This document shows positions 44,103 through 53,037 of a stretch of DNA of 64,000 bases, piece after piece. The DNA comes from JAKAIY01 sp963809385. GTDB taxonomy: Bacteria > Chloroflexota > Ktedonobacteria > Ktedonobacterales > JADMIN01. The translations under genes and the position numbers were made by a program. The notes under the pieces are model-generated. The model was not told where the DNA came from and ran no database searches. It worked only from the letters and a program-made list of their open reading frames with translations. Within the stretch, counting starts at the first letter, position 1; each line of letters starts with the position of its first letter. Location: the NCBI GenBank assembly GCA_963809385.1, contig CAWEJL010000011.1:40132-104131 (forward strand), in the 5' to 3' direction.

Positions 44103-44459
44103 ATGACGCCAGAAGAGACGCTGCGCGCCTTCGGTCAGCGGCTGGCCGCGGGCGATGCGGCGGGCGCCGCCGCGCTCTTCGCACCCGACGCCACCTACGA
44201 CGAGCCGCCCGCGCATTTCGAGGGGCGCGACGCAATCGAGGGCTTCATCGCGGAGTTCAACGCAAGCCACCACGACGCCAGCTTCACCGTCCTGCGCGCG
44301 CTCACCCGCCCCGACCAGGCGGAGGCCGCCGCTGAGTGGCGCTGGAGCTACACGCGCGACACCACAAACGAGCGCCGCGTCTTCGAAGGCGCCTGCTTCA
44401 TCACCTTCCGCGACGGGCTAATCGCCTCCTGGCGCGGCTACTCCGCCCGCATGGTCTGA
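44103..44459 (+). CDS. SnoaL-like/nuclear transport factor 2-fold protein
   Basis: A 118-residue single-domain protein with the NTF2/SnoaL layout: ETLRAFGQRLAAGDAAGAAA, LFAPDATYDEPPAHFEGRDA, and the curved sheet ending FEGACFITFRDGLIASWRGY. The second ATG (44103) is favoured because GGAGGA lies seven bases before it. Such proteins may be isomerases or hydrolases, or may simply bind small ligands; nothing here decides. Confidence 0.82.
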   Translation: MTPEETLRAFGQRLAAGDAAGAAALFAPDATYDEPPAHFEGRDAIEGFIAEFNASHHDASFTVLRALTRPDQAEAAAEWRWSYTRDTTNERRVFEGACFITFRDGLIASWRGYSARMV

Positions 44460-44479
44460 CACCCACTGTCATCAGGGCG

Positions 44480-44959
44480 CTATTCTGCGAGCGCGGCGAG
44501 GATCTTCTCTCGTGACAATTCGATGTTCTCGCCACGCCAGAGCGGTCGCCCATCCGGCTCGCCTCGCGTGTCGCAGTAAATCTCCAGCCCGTTGCCGTCA
44601 GGGTCGTCGAAGTACATCGCCCAGCTGATGAAGTGGTCCACCGGGGCAACGGAGACATCCGCCGCAGACAGCGTGGCGTAAGCGGCGGCGAAATCGCGCT
44701 TGCCGGGGACCTCGAAGGCGACGTGGTAGAGGCCGGTCCCGTGCGGCGCGGGTGATGGGGCGTCGGGCGCGACCCGCTGCAGCGCGATCTCATGATGGAA
44801 CGCGCCGCCGGTCATGAAGACGTAGTGGTCGCCGACCCGCTCGGTCACACGCAGCTTGAGAAATCGCTCGTAGAAGGCCACCGCGCGGTCGAGGTCGCGG
44901 ACTTTGAGATGCGCGTGGCCAATCTTCGCGCTATAGGTCAGAGCGGTCGTGTCTGACAT
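44480..44959 (-). CDS. VOC-family protein, catechol 2,3-dioxygenase/glyoxalase-like
   Basis: 159 residues with two beta-alpha-beta-beta-beta modules: IGHAHLKVRDLDRAVAFYER and GLYHVAFEVPGKRDFAAAY. The likely metal ligands are the histidines in GHAHLKV and LYHVAF and the glutamate in NGLEIYCD, with DPDGNG just before it as in extradiol dioxygenases. This points to a metal-dependent ring-cleaving or glyoxalase-type enzyme. It starts 26 bp after the phosphatase stop on the same strand. Confidence 0.82.
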   Translation of the reverse strand: MSDTTALTYSAKIGHAHLKVRDLDRAVAFYERFLKLRVTERVGDHYVFMTGGAFHHEIALQRVAPDAPSPAPHGTGLYHVAFEVPGKRDFAAAYATLSAADVSVAPVDHFISWAMYFDDPDGNGLEIYCDTRGEPDGRPLWRGENIELSREKILAALAE

Positions 44960-44985
44960 CGCGCACGCGGCTCCTCTCGATGCGG

Positions 44986-45948
44986 TTACGGCGTGGCGCG
45001 CTCGCTCGCGCCATCATGGGCGCCGTCAGCCGGGCGCTCGCCTGTCGCCGGAGACGCAGCCTCAGCGGGCTGTGCGGGCTTGGGGGTGGGCGTGACCAGC
45101 CAGTCGGGCGCCATCGTCCAGTTGGCGGCCAGCAGCGCGGGCGGGCGCTCCTCGACGAAGGCTAGCGCGCTGATCGAGGCGTTGGCGATGACGATCGAGA
45201 GCGCGCCCTCGACGGAGACGCCGGTGTAGCGCGCGACAATCAGCTTGATGACATCGGCGTGCGCGACGACAACTACATCATCGCCCGCCTCCACATCGGC
45301 ACGCAGCCCCTCGATCACCGCCGCCGCGCGCTCCTGGACGGCGGCCATGCTCTCCACGCCGGGTGGCGGCTCGGTAGGCTTGCGCAGGAAGGCCGCCCAG
45401 TTGGGATCATCTTTGGCGATGTCGCTGATCTTGCGGCCCGCCCACGGCCCGACATCGGTATCCATCAGGCGTGGGTCCTCGCGCACAGGCAGCGCCCAGC
45501 CGCGCGCGATGATGCGCGCCGTCTCTAGCGCACGCTCCAGCGGGCTGCTGACGACGGCGCTGAGCCGCAGGCCCGCCAGCGCTACCGCCGCGCGGTGCGC
45601 CTGCCGCCGTCCCTCGTCGGTCAACTCGATGCCGGGCAACTGCCCTGGCAGCCGCCCCTCGACGTTGAACGTCGCCTGGCCATGCCGCACGAGCAGGATG
45701 CGCTGGGCGCGCGGCGGCTTCTTCTCCAGCTCATGGCCATTCTGGGCGGCGGTCGCCTCAGCCGCCGCCTGGATTGTCCGATCTATCTGTTCCATGAGCC
45801 TCCGCGCCAGCGTCTCGCGCCGCACAAGCTGCCAGATGTCCACTGGCAGCAGCCGCAGCCACGCGGCATACCATGTCCACGCGGCGGGGAACGCGGCGGC
45901 GTCCGCCACGACGGCGCGCCACACCCAGGCGCCCTGGCTGATGCGCAT
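44986..45948 (-). CDS. Histidine phosphatase superfamily protein (phosphoglycerate mutase-like)
   Basis: The C-terminal 220 residues are a histidine phosphatase: RILLVRHGQATFNVEGR with the phosphorylated histidine, SSPLERALETARII, and the second histidine in DDVVVVAHADVIKLI. An N-terminal helical part of about 90 residues comes before it. The ATG at 45948 behind GGCGCTGGAGC is used; the ATG at 45981 is an alternative. The reading frame is open much further upstream, but that stretch is the out-of-frame 3' part of hdeD. MSMEG-type acid phosphatase or fructose-2,6-bisphosphatase-like activity is possible. Confidence 0.85.
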   Translation of the reverse strand: MRISQGAWVWRAVVADAAAFPAAWTWYAAWLRLLPVDIWQLVRRETLARRLMEQIDRTIQAAAEATAAQNGHELEKKPPRAQRILLVRHGQATFNVEGRLPGQLPGIELTDEGRRQAHRAAVALAGLRLSAVVSSPLERALETARIIARGWALPVREDPRLMDTDVGPWAGRKISDIAKDDPNWAAFLRKPTEPPPGVESMAAVQERAAAVIEGLRADVEAGDDVVVVAHADVIKLIVARYTGVSVEGALSIVIANASISALAFVEERPPALLAANWTMAPDWLVTPTPKPAQPAEAASPATGERPADGAHDGASERATP

Positions 45949-46016
45949 GCTCCAGCGCCTCCCCCGCAGACTGTAGCACATCACCGCCCGGCGGGGGAAA
46001 GGCTCTGGAGAACTGG

Positions 46017-46599
46017 TTAGGTCGCCGAGGTCGCGCGCGTTCCAGGGAGCCCGTAGCTGCGGGCGCTGAGCGCGGACACTATCAGCGAGACACCATTGAT
46101 CAGGATGTCTATGCCGACGAAGACGCCAATCGCGACGTAGGCGGTCAGCGGCCAGCCAGCCCACAGGAATATGCCCAGGATCACCCCGAGCGCGCCAGAT
46201 CGCGACGCCCCAACCCCAGCCGTGACCATGTTCGATGGATGAGGTCACGATCTGGACAATCCCGCTGATGATCAGGAACAGCGCGATGCCGATTGTCAGC
46301 GCGGCCGCGCCCGCGATGGGGCGCGTGATGAGGTAGAACCCCGCGATGACGAACAGCACACCGCCCGCGAGACGCAGGATCGCGCCCCAGAAACTGCCCG
46401 CCCAGATAGCCGACACGGCGATCACGACGCCCCCCAGCAGGGTAACGATCCCGAAGAGGGCGACCGTCGCGACGGTGGCGGCGTAGGCCGCGCCCAGGCA
46501 GACCAGGCCAAGCAGTACGAGCGCGGCGCCCAGCGCCAGATACCAGCCCCAATTATCGCGCATGCGCCGAAGCGCGGGGGAAGATGGATACGTATCCAT
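46017..46599 (-). CDS. HdeD/DUF308 family membrane protein (single frameshift)
   Basis: The ATG at 46599 follows GGAGGAGGTAACGCT. The first frame gives MRDNWGWYLALGAALVLLGL and four membrane segments to HGWGWGVAIW. The frame is then lost, and the last two segments (SGALGVILGIFLWAGWPLTA, VFVGIDILINGVSLIVSAL) are read in another frame to 46017. One inserted base near 46200-46210 explains it. Intact members of this family are six-helix membrane proteins of about 190 residues linked to acid stress in enterobacteria. Whether the break is real or a sequence error is not known. Confidence 0.82.
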
Positions 46600-46921
46600 A
46601 GCGTTACCTCCTCCAGAGACAAGACAGCCCATCACGCCATGCTGGGGACTGCCTTTGGAGAAGATGAGGCGCAACTCAGGCGCCACAGAAGGTCACAAGG
46701 AGGTGGACACGTTCCACGAGACCTCAGCCTGTAAATCCCGCCCAAAGCCCGTGCATGCCAAGGGTGAGCGAGAGCTCGCCGCCATTGGGCAGAGTCCCAG
46801 ATGATATAACCTGGGCGGAGAAGCGCTTGAGCTCCGCAGAAACCTATCGCTGTCGAACGCAAACACGTAGATCCGGATCAGATGCCAGCGCGGTCGGGTG
46901 AATGAGAAGGATGGAACTAGG

Positions 46922-47279
46922 ATGAGCGCGCCTGTGAGATCAAACGCTATGGAGTATGCGCCTGGCAGGCGCCAGTCATGTCCCTCCTCAGGCCACATGA
47001 GATACCGGCGTGGCCTTGCTCGTCGAGTCATTGCCCCGGCGCTCATCGCTTGCCTTGGCGCGTTCCTGGCTGCCTGCGGTGGCGCGCCATCGCCCTCGGT
47101 CAGCTCGAGCCCGCCGCCTGAGCTCTTTCGCTGGGACGAGCCGGCGACGACGACGGCTCTGACACCCCAGGCGGCGTACACGGCGGCCATGAATTTGACT
47201 CCGTGCCTGCCCGGCTCGTCATCTTTTGCGGGCGACCTCCCAAGCTCATCGTCGGTCACCTGGTTTGTCACCACCCCTA
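46922..47279 (+). pseudogene. Lipoprotein gene truncated by an insertion sequence
   Basis: The frame contains a lipoprotein signal, RRVIAPALIACLGAFLAACGG, with a lipobox cysteine. About 70 residues of Ser/Pro/Thr-rich sequence follow (SVTWFVTTP is the last native part). At 47280 the IS630-type element begins and the frame ends within it. The start is unclear: ATG at 46922 (AAGGA upstream), or 46997 right in front of the signal. The far side of the three insertion sequences (from 50838) does not show an obvious continuation. The 320 bp from 46600 to 46921 hold no other gene. Confidence 0.6.
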
Positions 47280-48352
47280 CTGATCTCGTGACACCAAACT
47301 AAACCAGGTAGCCGCATTGTTGGGAGCAGGCGCGGATGATCTCTGGCTGGTCGCGTACCCGCTGCTCGGCGTGGCGTACCTGCGCCGTCAGTTCCGCCAA
47401 GATCACGACAGCAGACATTGGCTAACTCCACCCGCTTGAGATAGTTCCAGATGCCCTCATCCGGGTTGAGATCCGGCGCATAGCCCGGCAGCCGCTCCAG
47501 ATGCACCCGCTTGGCCGCTCCCTCCCGCAGGAAGTCCTTGATGACGCGTGACCGGTGAATCGGCGCGCCATCCCAGATCACCGTCAGGTGGCCTGCCACC
47601 TGGTCGAGCAGCGCCCGCAAGAAGGTCACCACCCCTTCCGCGGTGTAGGCGTGCGCCTGCATCTGGAGCAAGAGGCGCCCATCCAGCGTGATCCCACTGA
47701 TGACCGAAAGATGGTCATGGGTCAGGGGAACGTGCAGCGCCGGCGTCTGGCCCTTCGGCGCCCAGGTGCGCACGGCCAAAGGCAACCGGTAAAAGGCCGA
47801 TTCGTCTACCCAGACAATGGTGGACTGCTGTTCGGCGGCCCCCTTTTGATGGCGGGCCAGCGCTCCTCACCCCACTGCCGGATCGCCGCCGCGTCGCGTT
47901 GGGTCGCCCGCGTGATGGGTCGTTGACGGCTCCAGCCCAGTTGGCGCAAGAGCGCGCTGACATGATCGCGGGAGTACCGTACCCCAAAGGTCTGCGCGAT
48001 CACCTCCGCCACGCGGTTGGCCGTCCAGACGTCGCCGCGAAAGCCGTACGCTTCCGCCCCGCGTTCCAAGAGTCCGGGAATCTGCGCGCGTTGGTCGGCG
48101 CTCAGCCGCGCCACCCCACCCGGTCCGGGATGACTTGCCAGCGCTTCCACGCCACCACCCTCCCGGGCGCGTTTGAGCCATTGACTGACCGCGCCTTCAC
48201 TCACGCCCAGCGCGACGGCAATCTCTTTTTGCCGCCAGCCCTGCGCTTTGAGGGCCCAGGCGCGTTTCCGTCGCGCTTCGCGCCAGTCGGCTTTGTGTGG
48301 TGCTCCCATACCTCACACGCTACCACATCTTTACTTCCTGGTCACGAGATCA
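47280..48352. mobile_element. IS630-family insertion sequence
   Basis: The ends CTGATCTCGTGAC (47280-47292) and GTCACGAGATCAG (48340-48352) are perfect 13-bp inverted repeats. Each is flanked outside by TA (47278-47279 and 48353-48354), the target duplication expected for IS630/Tc1-mariner elements. Length is 1073 bp. It interrupts a lipoprotein gene, and its right TA is also the left flank of the next element. Confidence 0.93.
47299..48309 (-). pseudogene. IS630-type transposase, two frame changes
   Basis: The first frame (48309 to about 47830) holds the helix-turn-helix domain (QKEIAVALGVSEGAVSQWLK) and ends around WPAIKRG. A -1 change at AAAAGGGGG then gives the DDE domain: TIVWVDESAFYRL, HLTVIWDGAPIHRS and YAPDLNPDEGIWNYLK with the third acidic residue. 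A -1 shift here may be programmed, as in other IS630 elements. A second change near 47400 (one extra G in CTTGGCGG) is needed to reach the natural end, which reads RACSQQCGYLV and stops at 47299. The second break probably inactivates the tail. Confidence 0.8.
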
Positions 48353-48354
48353 GT

Positions 48355-49293
48355 AGAAACTGTCTGAAAACGCATGAGAAGCGGGCAGGAGGCGGAGTTG
48401 GATATGCTGAGACATGTGTACTCAGCTCTATGCCACGGATCTGACAGACGCCGAATGGGACCTCATTCAGCCCCTGTTGCCCGCCCCGGCGCAAACCGGT
48501 CGTCCTCGCCTGCACGCGTGGCGCACGTTGCTCAATGCGATCTTTTACCAACTCCGCACCGGGGGCGCCTGGCGTTTCCTGCCGCAGGAATGGCCGCCCT
48601 GGCAGACGGTGTACCACTATTTTCGCCTGTTCCGAATGAATGGAACGTGGGAGCGCCTCCACACGACCCTGCGCGAGCGGCTGCGGGTGCAGCTGGGAGG
48701 CGATCCGCAACCCAGCGCGGGCAGCATCGATAGTCAGTCGGTCAAAACCACGGGCGTCGGCGGTGAACGCGGCTTTGCTGGTGGCAAGCAGATCAAGGGG
48801 CGCAAGCGTCACCTGCTGGTGGACACGGAAGGCCTGGTGCTCATCGCAACCGTGCACACCGCTGATATCATGGACCGTGATGGGGTCAAACTCCTGCTGA
48901 GAGAGACGATCCCGACCGAGTTTCCGCGCCTGCGTCACATCTGGCTCGATGGTGGGTACAACGGTAAGGACAAGGGCAAGGACTGGATCGAGCAGACCTT
49001 TGGCTAGACGGCGCAGATCGTCCAGCATCCCCCGCGCTACAAGAAAGTTTGGGTTCCTGGCGATATTCCTCCCGACCAGATCGACTGGTCAAAGTCCACG
49101 TCGCCGCCGGGCTTTCGCGTCTTGCCCAGACGTTGGGTCGTCGAGCGCACGTTTTCTTGGCTGGGGCAGAATCGGCGGCTCAGTAAGGACTATGAGCGAC
49201 TCGGCACGACGAGCGAGGCCCTCATCTACCTTACGATGATCCGCCTGATGCTTCGACGGCTCGCTCGCTTTTGAGGAGTTTTCAGACAGTTTC
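48355..49293. mobile_element. IS5-family (IS427-like) insertion sequence
   Basis: Inverted repeats GAAACTGTCTGAAAAC (48355-48370) and GTTTTCAGACAGTTTC (49278-49293) are perfect over 16 bp. TA flanks both ends (48353-48354 and 49294-49295). Length 939 bp. TA duplications fit the IS427 group. It sits exactly in the target duplication of the neighbouring IS630 element. Confidence 0.93.
48414..49274 (+). pseudogene. IS5-type transposase with an internal amber stop
   Basis: The frame begins with LTDAEWDLIQPLLPAPAQTG and contains the DDE parts SIDSQSVKTTGVGGERG, LLVDTEGLVL and IWLDGGYNG. After QTFG a TAG codon (49005-49007) interrupts it. The same frame then goes on for 88 codons: RYKKVWVPG, VLPRRWVVERTFSWLGQNRR (third acidic residue) and SKDYERLG, to the stop at 49274. 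A single TGG to TAG change explains the loss. Without readthrough the product lacks the catalytic glutamate. Confidence 0.88.
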
Positions 49294-49296
49294 TAA

Positions 49297-50833
49297 TTTT
49301 ACAGTTGCAGATAGTGGCGTGATGTGTCTCGAATGACCTGAAGCCGAAAGGAGTCAGGTCATGGAGACACGAGAGACAAGCGAACTGACCACGGAGGAGG
49401 TCGCCTCCTGGACCGAGGGGTTGACGCAGGTGCAGGAGCGGATCGGGCCGCGTTTCGCCCGCTCAGAACAACGCCAACGGATGGGGCGCTATCTTCACGG
49501 GTTACTGAGTCCAGTCGAGCGCAAGAACGGCTGGCAGCTCGCTGAGCATGCCGGCGAGGCGCGTCCCTATGGGATGCAACGGCTGTTGGCTGGGGCAAAG
49601 TGGGATGCCGATGCGGTGCGGGATGACCTGCGCGCGTATGTGGTGGAGCGCCTGGGCGACCCACGCGCGGTGCTGGTGATTGACGAGACGGGCTTTCTCA
49701 AACAGGGCACGAAATCCGTGGGCGTCAAGCGGCAGTACAGTGGGACGGCCGGGCGGATCGAGAACTGTCAGATCGGCGTCTTTCTGACCTACGCGGCGCC
49801 GGAAGGGCATGTCCTGCTGGACCGGGAACTCTATCTGCCACGCGAGTGGGCCGACGATGCCGCGCGCCGCCGTGAGGCGGGTGTCCCCGAGGCGGTGACA
49901 TTTGCCACCAAGCCTGAACTGGCCCGCCAGATGGTGGAGCGGGCGCTGGAAGCAGGCGTGCCTGCCGCCTGGGTGACAGGCGATAGCATCTACGGCGGGG
50001 ACCGGCGGCTACGGGTCTGGTTGGAGCACCAGGAGCAGCCGTTCGTATTGGCGGTCGCCAAAGACGAGCCCTTGTGGGCCGTGCTCGACAAGCAGTGGGG
50101 CCAGCCGCGCGCCGACGTCATCGCCGCGCACATCCCGGCTGAGGCGTGGCAATGGCTTTCAGCAGGCGCGGGCGCGAAGGGTCCGCGCTGGTACGACTGG
50201 GCGCGTGTGCCACTGGCGCGGCTGCAACTCACCGAAGAGGAACGGCAGTGGGAGCACTGGTTGCTGGTGCGTCGGAGTCGCAGTGATCCGACCGAGGTGG
50301 CGTACTACGTCGTGTTTGCGCCCGCCGGAACCACGCTCCAGACGCTGGCGCGCGTGGCGGGACAGCGCTGGCGCATTGAACAGAGCTTTGCACTGGCCAA
50401 GGGTGAGGTGGGGCTGGACCAGTACGAAGTGCGGCGGTGGGACGGCTGGTACCGCCACATGACGCTGGCGATGTTCGCGCTGGCCTACCTCGCGGTCTTG
50501 CGCGCGCGGCTACACGCTCAGCACACCCAGCCGACCCAGCAGGAGCCGCTGCCTTCTGGCGAGACCGCGACCGAGACCGCGACCGAGGTCGCAAAAGGGG
50601 GCCGTATCAGCAGCCCGTCGACCTGAGTGCCGCGCTCGTCCCGTTGACCGTCCCGGAGATTCGGCATGTGCTCTGGGCGGTAGGGCAGGCGGTCTCAGCG
50701 GAGGCAGCGTTCCATGTGAGCGTTCCATGTGGTCGGTTGGTCCGAGTGGCGACGCCGCCACCAGGCGCGGGCCAGACGCTGCCACTACCAGCGTCACCTG
50801 GCTCTCACATGACCCGTAAATGCAACTGTAAAA
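49297..50833. mobile_element. IS701-family insertion sequence
   Basis: Ends TTTTACAGTTGCA (49297-49309) and TGCAACTGTAAAA (50821-50833) are perfect 13-bp inverted repeats, flanked by CTAA on both sides (49293-49296 and 50834-50837). CTAA fits the YTAR four-base duplication of IS701. The left CTAA includes the last base of the IS5-type element, so this element inserted after that one. Length 1537 bp. Confidence 0.93.
49361..50626 (+). CDS. IS701-family transposase (C-terminal end out of frame)
   Basis: A 421-residue DDE transposase: MQRLLAGAKWDADAVRDDLR, first aspartate in AVLVIDETGFLKQGTKSVGV, second in AAWVTGDSIYGGDRRLR, glutamate in GQRWRIEQSFALAKGEVGLD. The DDE core is complete. The usual C-terminal tail is not in this frame: a canonical -1 slippery site A-AAA-GGG lies at about 50593-50599, after which LVPLTVPEIRHVLW is read. 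A 13-bp tandem duplication (50707-50732) then shifts the last part, SEWRRRHQARARRCHYQRH, which ends at the ACA TGA near 50811. Activity may depend on that tail. Confidence 0.9.
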   Translation: METRETSELTTEEVASWTEGLTQVQERIGPRFARSEQRQRMGRYLHGLLSPVERKNGWQLAEHAGEARPYGMQRLLAGAKWDADAVRDDLRAYVVERLGDPRAVLVIDETGFLKQGTKSVGVKRQYSGTAGRIENCQIGVFLTYAAPEGHVLLDRELYLPREWADDAARRREAGVPEAVTFATKPELARQMVERALEAGVPAAWVTGDSIYGGDRRLRVWLEHQEQPFVLAVAKDEPLWAVLDKQWGQPRADVIAAHIPAEAWQWLSAGAGAKGPRWYDWARVPLARLQLTEEERQWEHWLLVRRSRSDPTEVAYYVVFAPAGTTLQTLARVAGQRWRIEQSFALAKGEVGLDQYEVRRWDGWYRHMTLAMFALAYLAVLRARLHAQHTQPTQQEPLPSGETATETATEVAKGGRISSPST

Positions 50834-50947
50834 CTAAGTCGCGCCGTTGCAGGCCGCGGGTCCATTGGTTCTGGGGCGTTCCGCGCGCTGGGGCCTGTTC
50901 CCACCAGCTAGGAACGGCGGGGCTTCTCCCGTCCGGGTCCTCGCCGT

Positions 50948-51868
50948 CTATTCCCCTCTCGCGCGCTCCAAGCCAGCGCGAATGCCCCGCATCGTCACTC
51001 CAGCAAGCTCGTCCGTGCGGCTGGAACGCAGGCCGCTCAGGAGCGGTCGCTGCGCTTTCTGATGTAATTCCGGCGTCGAGATGACCTGGATCAGGCGCTC
51101 ATCCAGATGGTAGGCGATCGCGATCGCGCGCGCCCACTCGATCCGGCTGACGCGGTCTGGCCCTGCGCCGTGGATGATACCGGTGACGTGATTCGCAGCG
51201 AGATGCAGCAGCAGACTGGCCAGGTCATCGGCGAGCGTCGGGGTATTGAACTGGTCATCCACGACCCGCACCGCTCGCCCGTTCTCCAGTTCTCCAGCAA
51301 GCCAGCGGACGAAATTCGGGCGTCCACCTGGCACATAGCCATAGACCAGGGCTGTGCGCACCACGGTCCAGGGCGTCCGCCCCTCGCAGACCGCTCGCAC
51401 CGCGCGCTCGCCTACCAGCTTTGTCCAGCCATAGTGGTTGACCGCGCGTGTCGGGGCGTCCTCCAGGTAGGGGCCTGGATGGGCCGCGTCGCCTGGAAAG
51501 ACGTAATCGGTGGAGACATGGATCAGGCGCGCGTGCAAACGCAACGACACTTCAGCCAGATGGCGTGGCCCGAGCGCGTTGGCGGCGTAGGCGGCGTCCC
51601 GTTCATCCTCACAGGCGTCCACGTTGGTCATCGCGGCGCTGTTGATGATCACGTCCGGCGCCGCCTCCCGCATCGCCGCCGCGACGGCCGCGGCGTCTCC
51701 CATATCGAGCGCCGACCAGATCACACGCGGGTCAGTTGACGCCAGAGACACCGGTTTGCGCTCGGTGTGGGTGAAGGCGTGAATCGGGCCATCGCCCGCG
51801 CCGAGCGCCTGCTCAACAAGCTTGACGCCTAGCACGCCACCTGCGCCGGTAATTGCAAGTCCAGTCAT
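50948..51868 (-). CDS. rfbD: dTDP-4-dehydrorhamnose reductase
   Basis: RfbD/RmlD catalyses the last step to dTDP-L-rhamnose, reducing the 4-keto sugar with NAD(P)H. The 306-residue SDR-type protein has the Rossmann start GLAITGAGGVLGVKLVEQAL and the catalytic motif VNHYGWTKLVGE (Y-x-x-x-K), with STDYVFPGDA before it as in RmlD. It is the last gene of the rfbCABD operon, 25 bp after rfbB. The IS701 element ends about 110 bp beyond its stop. Confidence 0.93.
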   Translation of the reverse strand: MTGLAITGAGGVLGVKLVEQALGAGDGPIHAFTHTERKPVSLASTDPRVIWSALDMGDAAAVAAAMREAAPDVIINSAAMTNVDACEDERDAAYAANALGPRHLAEVSLRLHARLIHVSTDYVFPGDAAHPGPYLEDAPTRAVNHYGWTKLVGERAVRAVCEGRTPWTVVRTALVYGYVPGGRPNFVRWLAGELENGRAVRVVDDQFNTPTLADDLASLLLHLAANHVTGIIHGAGPDRVSRIEWARAIAIAYHLDERLIQVISTPELHQKAQRPLLSGLRSSRTDELAGVTMRGIRAGLERARGE

Positions 51869-51893
51869 GTGTGATGTACGGCCCTCTCTTGGG

Positions 51894-52940
51894 CTAGTGA
51901 GACGTCTCAGCCAGCTTCAGCGCCTGACCGAGGAACCCGTCCTGGCGGCCAAGCACATTGTGGAGCCAGTCCCCGTTGGCGCGATACCATGCGACAGTCT
52001 CAGCCATGCCAGCCTCGAAACGGACCTTCGGTGTCCAGTTCAGCGCTGTCTGGAGTTTGGTCGAGTCCACGGCATGACGGCGGACATGTCCCAGACGGTC
52101 AGGTACGAAGCGGATGAGGTTATGCGGCTTGTCGAGCAGATCCAGAATGAGCCGCGCATTGTCGAGAATGCTGCGCTCTTCGGCGGCGCCAACATTGAAG
52201 ACCTCGCCGTTCACCTGTTCGGCGGAAGCGTTCAGGATCGTGACCAGCGCCGAACAGTGATCGGCGACATGGATCCAGTCGCGCGTGTTGCGTCCATCCC
52301 CATAGACCGGCAGGGGTCGGTCCGCGATCGCGTTGGTGATGAAGAGTGGCAGCTGCTTTTCCGGGTACTGGTACGGCCCAAAGTTGTTGGAGCAGCGGGT
52401 GACAACGACCGGCAGCCCGTACGTGGCCCAGTAGGAGAATGCGAGGCGGTCGGCTCCAGCCTTGCTAGCCGCATAGGGCGAGAGCGGCTTGAGCGCGTCG
52501 GTTTCCACCGATGGCCGGCTGGTCCCATCTGGGGCCTCGGCGTTGCCATACACTTCGTCGGTGCTGATCTGGATGAAACGCTGGAGCCCCGCCTCGCGCG
52601 CCGCCTCCAGCAAAGTGTATGTCCCCTCGACATCGGTGCGGACAAAGGCCCCCGGGTCCACGATCGAGCGGTCCACGTGGGTCTCGGCGGCGAAGTTCAG
52701 CACGGCGTCGCAGCCCTGCATGGCGCGCGAGACGGCCTCGCGGTCGCAAATGTCGCCGTGGATGAAGCTCACGTGCTCCTGATCGAGCAGGCCCGCCAGA
52801 TTCTCCAGATTGCCCGCGTAGGTCAGCTTGTCCAGCACGACCACCTGCCAGCCGGGCTGCGTGTTCCGCACGGAGCGCACGAAGTTGCCGCCAATGAAGC
52901 CCGCGCCGCCCGTCACGAGAATTCGCTTGATGTCTGTCAC
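51894..52940 (-). CDS. rfbB: dTDP-glucose 4,6-dehydratase
   Basis: RfbB/RmlB converts dTDP-glucose to dTDP-4-keto-6-deoxyglucose with tightly bound NAD+. The 348-residue protein has RILVTGGAGFIGGNFVR, ISTDEVYGNA (T-D-E of the active site) and SPYAASKAGADRLAFSYW (Y-x-x-x-K), then TRCSNNFGPYQYPEKQLPL, typical of RmlB. It lies 97 bp after rfbA on the same strand. Confidence 0.96.
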   Translation of the reverse strand: MTDIKRILVTGGAGFIGGNFVRSVRNTQPGWQVVVLDKLTYAGNLENLAGLLDQEHVSFIHGDICDREAVSRAMQGCDAVLNFAAETHVDRSIVDPGAFVRTDVEGTYTLLEAAREAGLQRFIQISTDEVYGNAEAPDGTSRPSVETDALKPLSPYAASKAGADRLAFSYWATYGLPVVVTRCSNNFGPYQYPEKQLPLFITNAIADRPLPVYGDGRNTRDWIHVADHCSALVTILNASAEQVNGEVFNVGAAEERSILDNARLILDLLDKPHNLIRFVPDRLGHVRRHAVDSTKLQTALNWTPKVRFEAGMAETVAWYRANGDWLHNVLGRQDGFLGQALKLAETSH

Positions 52941-53037
52941 GTCCGTCGTCCCCTGCTCTTCTCCAGGAATGTTCCGCGATGTTCCGCGATTCGCGCCACG
53001 CCGTATTCAGGGCCATGAAGGCCACCCGAGCCCGTTA

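Noticed and set aside
44986..46686. A single 566-residue fusion of HdeD with histidine phosphatase
   Set aside because: The joining stretch (RARGDPGHIPVGWL and onward) is the out-of-frame reading of the last HdeD helices, so the fusion is created by a frameshift. The phosphatase has its own start near 45948.
50838..50947. Continuation of the lipoprotein gene on the far side of the three insertion sequences
   Set aside because: Joining 47279 to 50838 in the expected frame gives an Arg-rich sequence without resemblance to the upstream part; one other frame reads SRAVAGRGSIGSGAFRALG but needs an extra base, so it is unproven.
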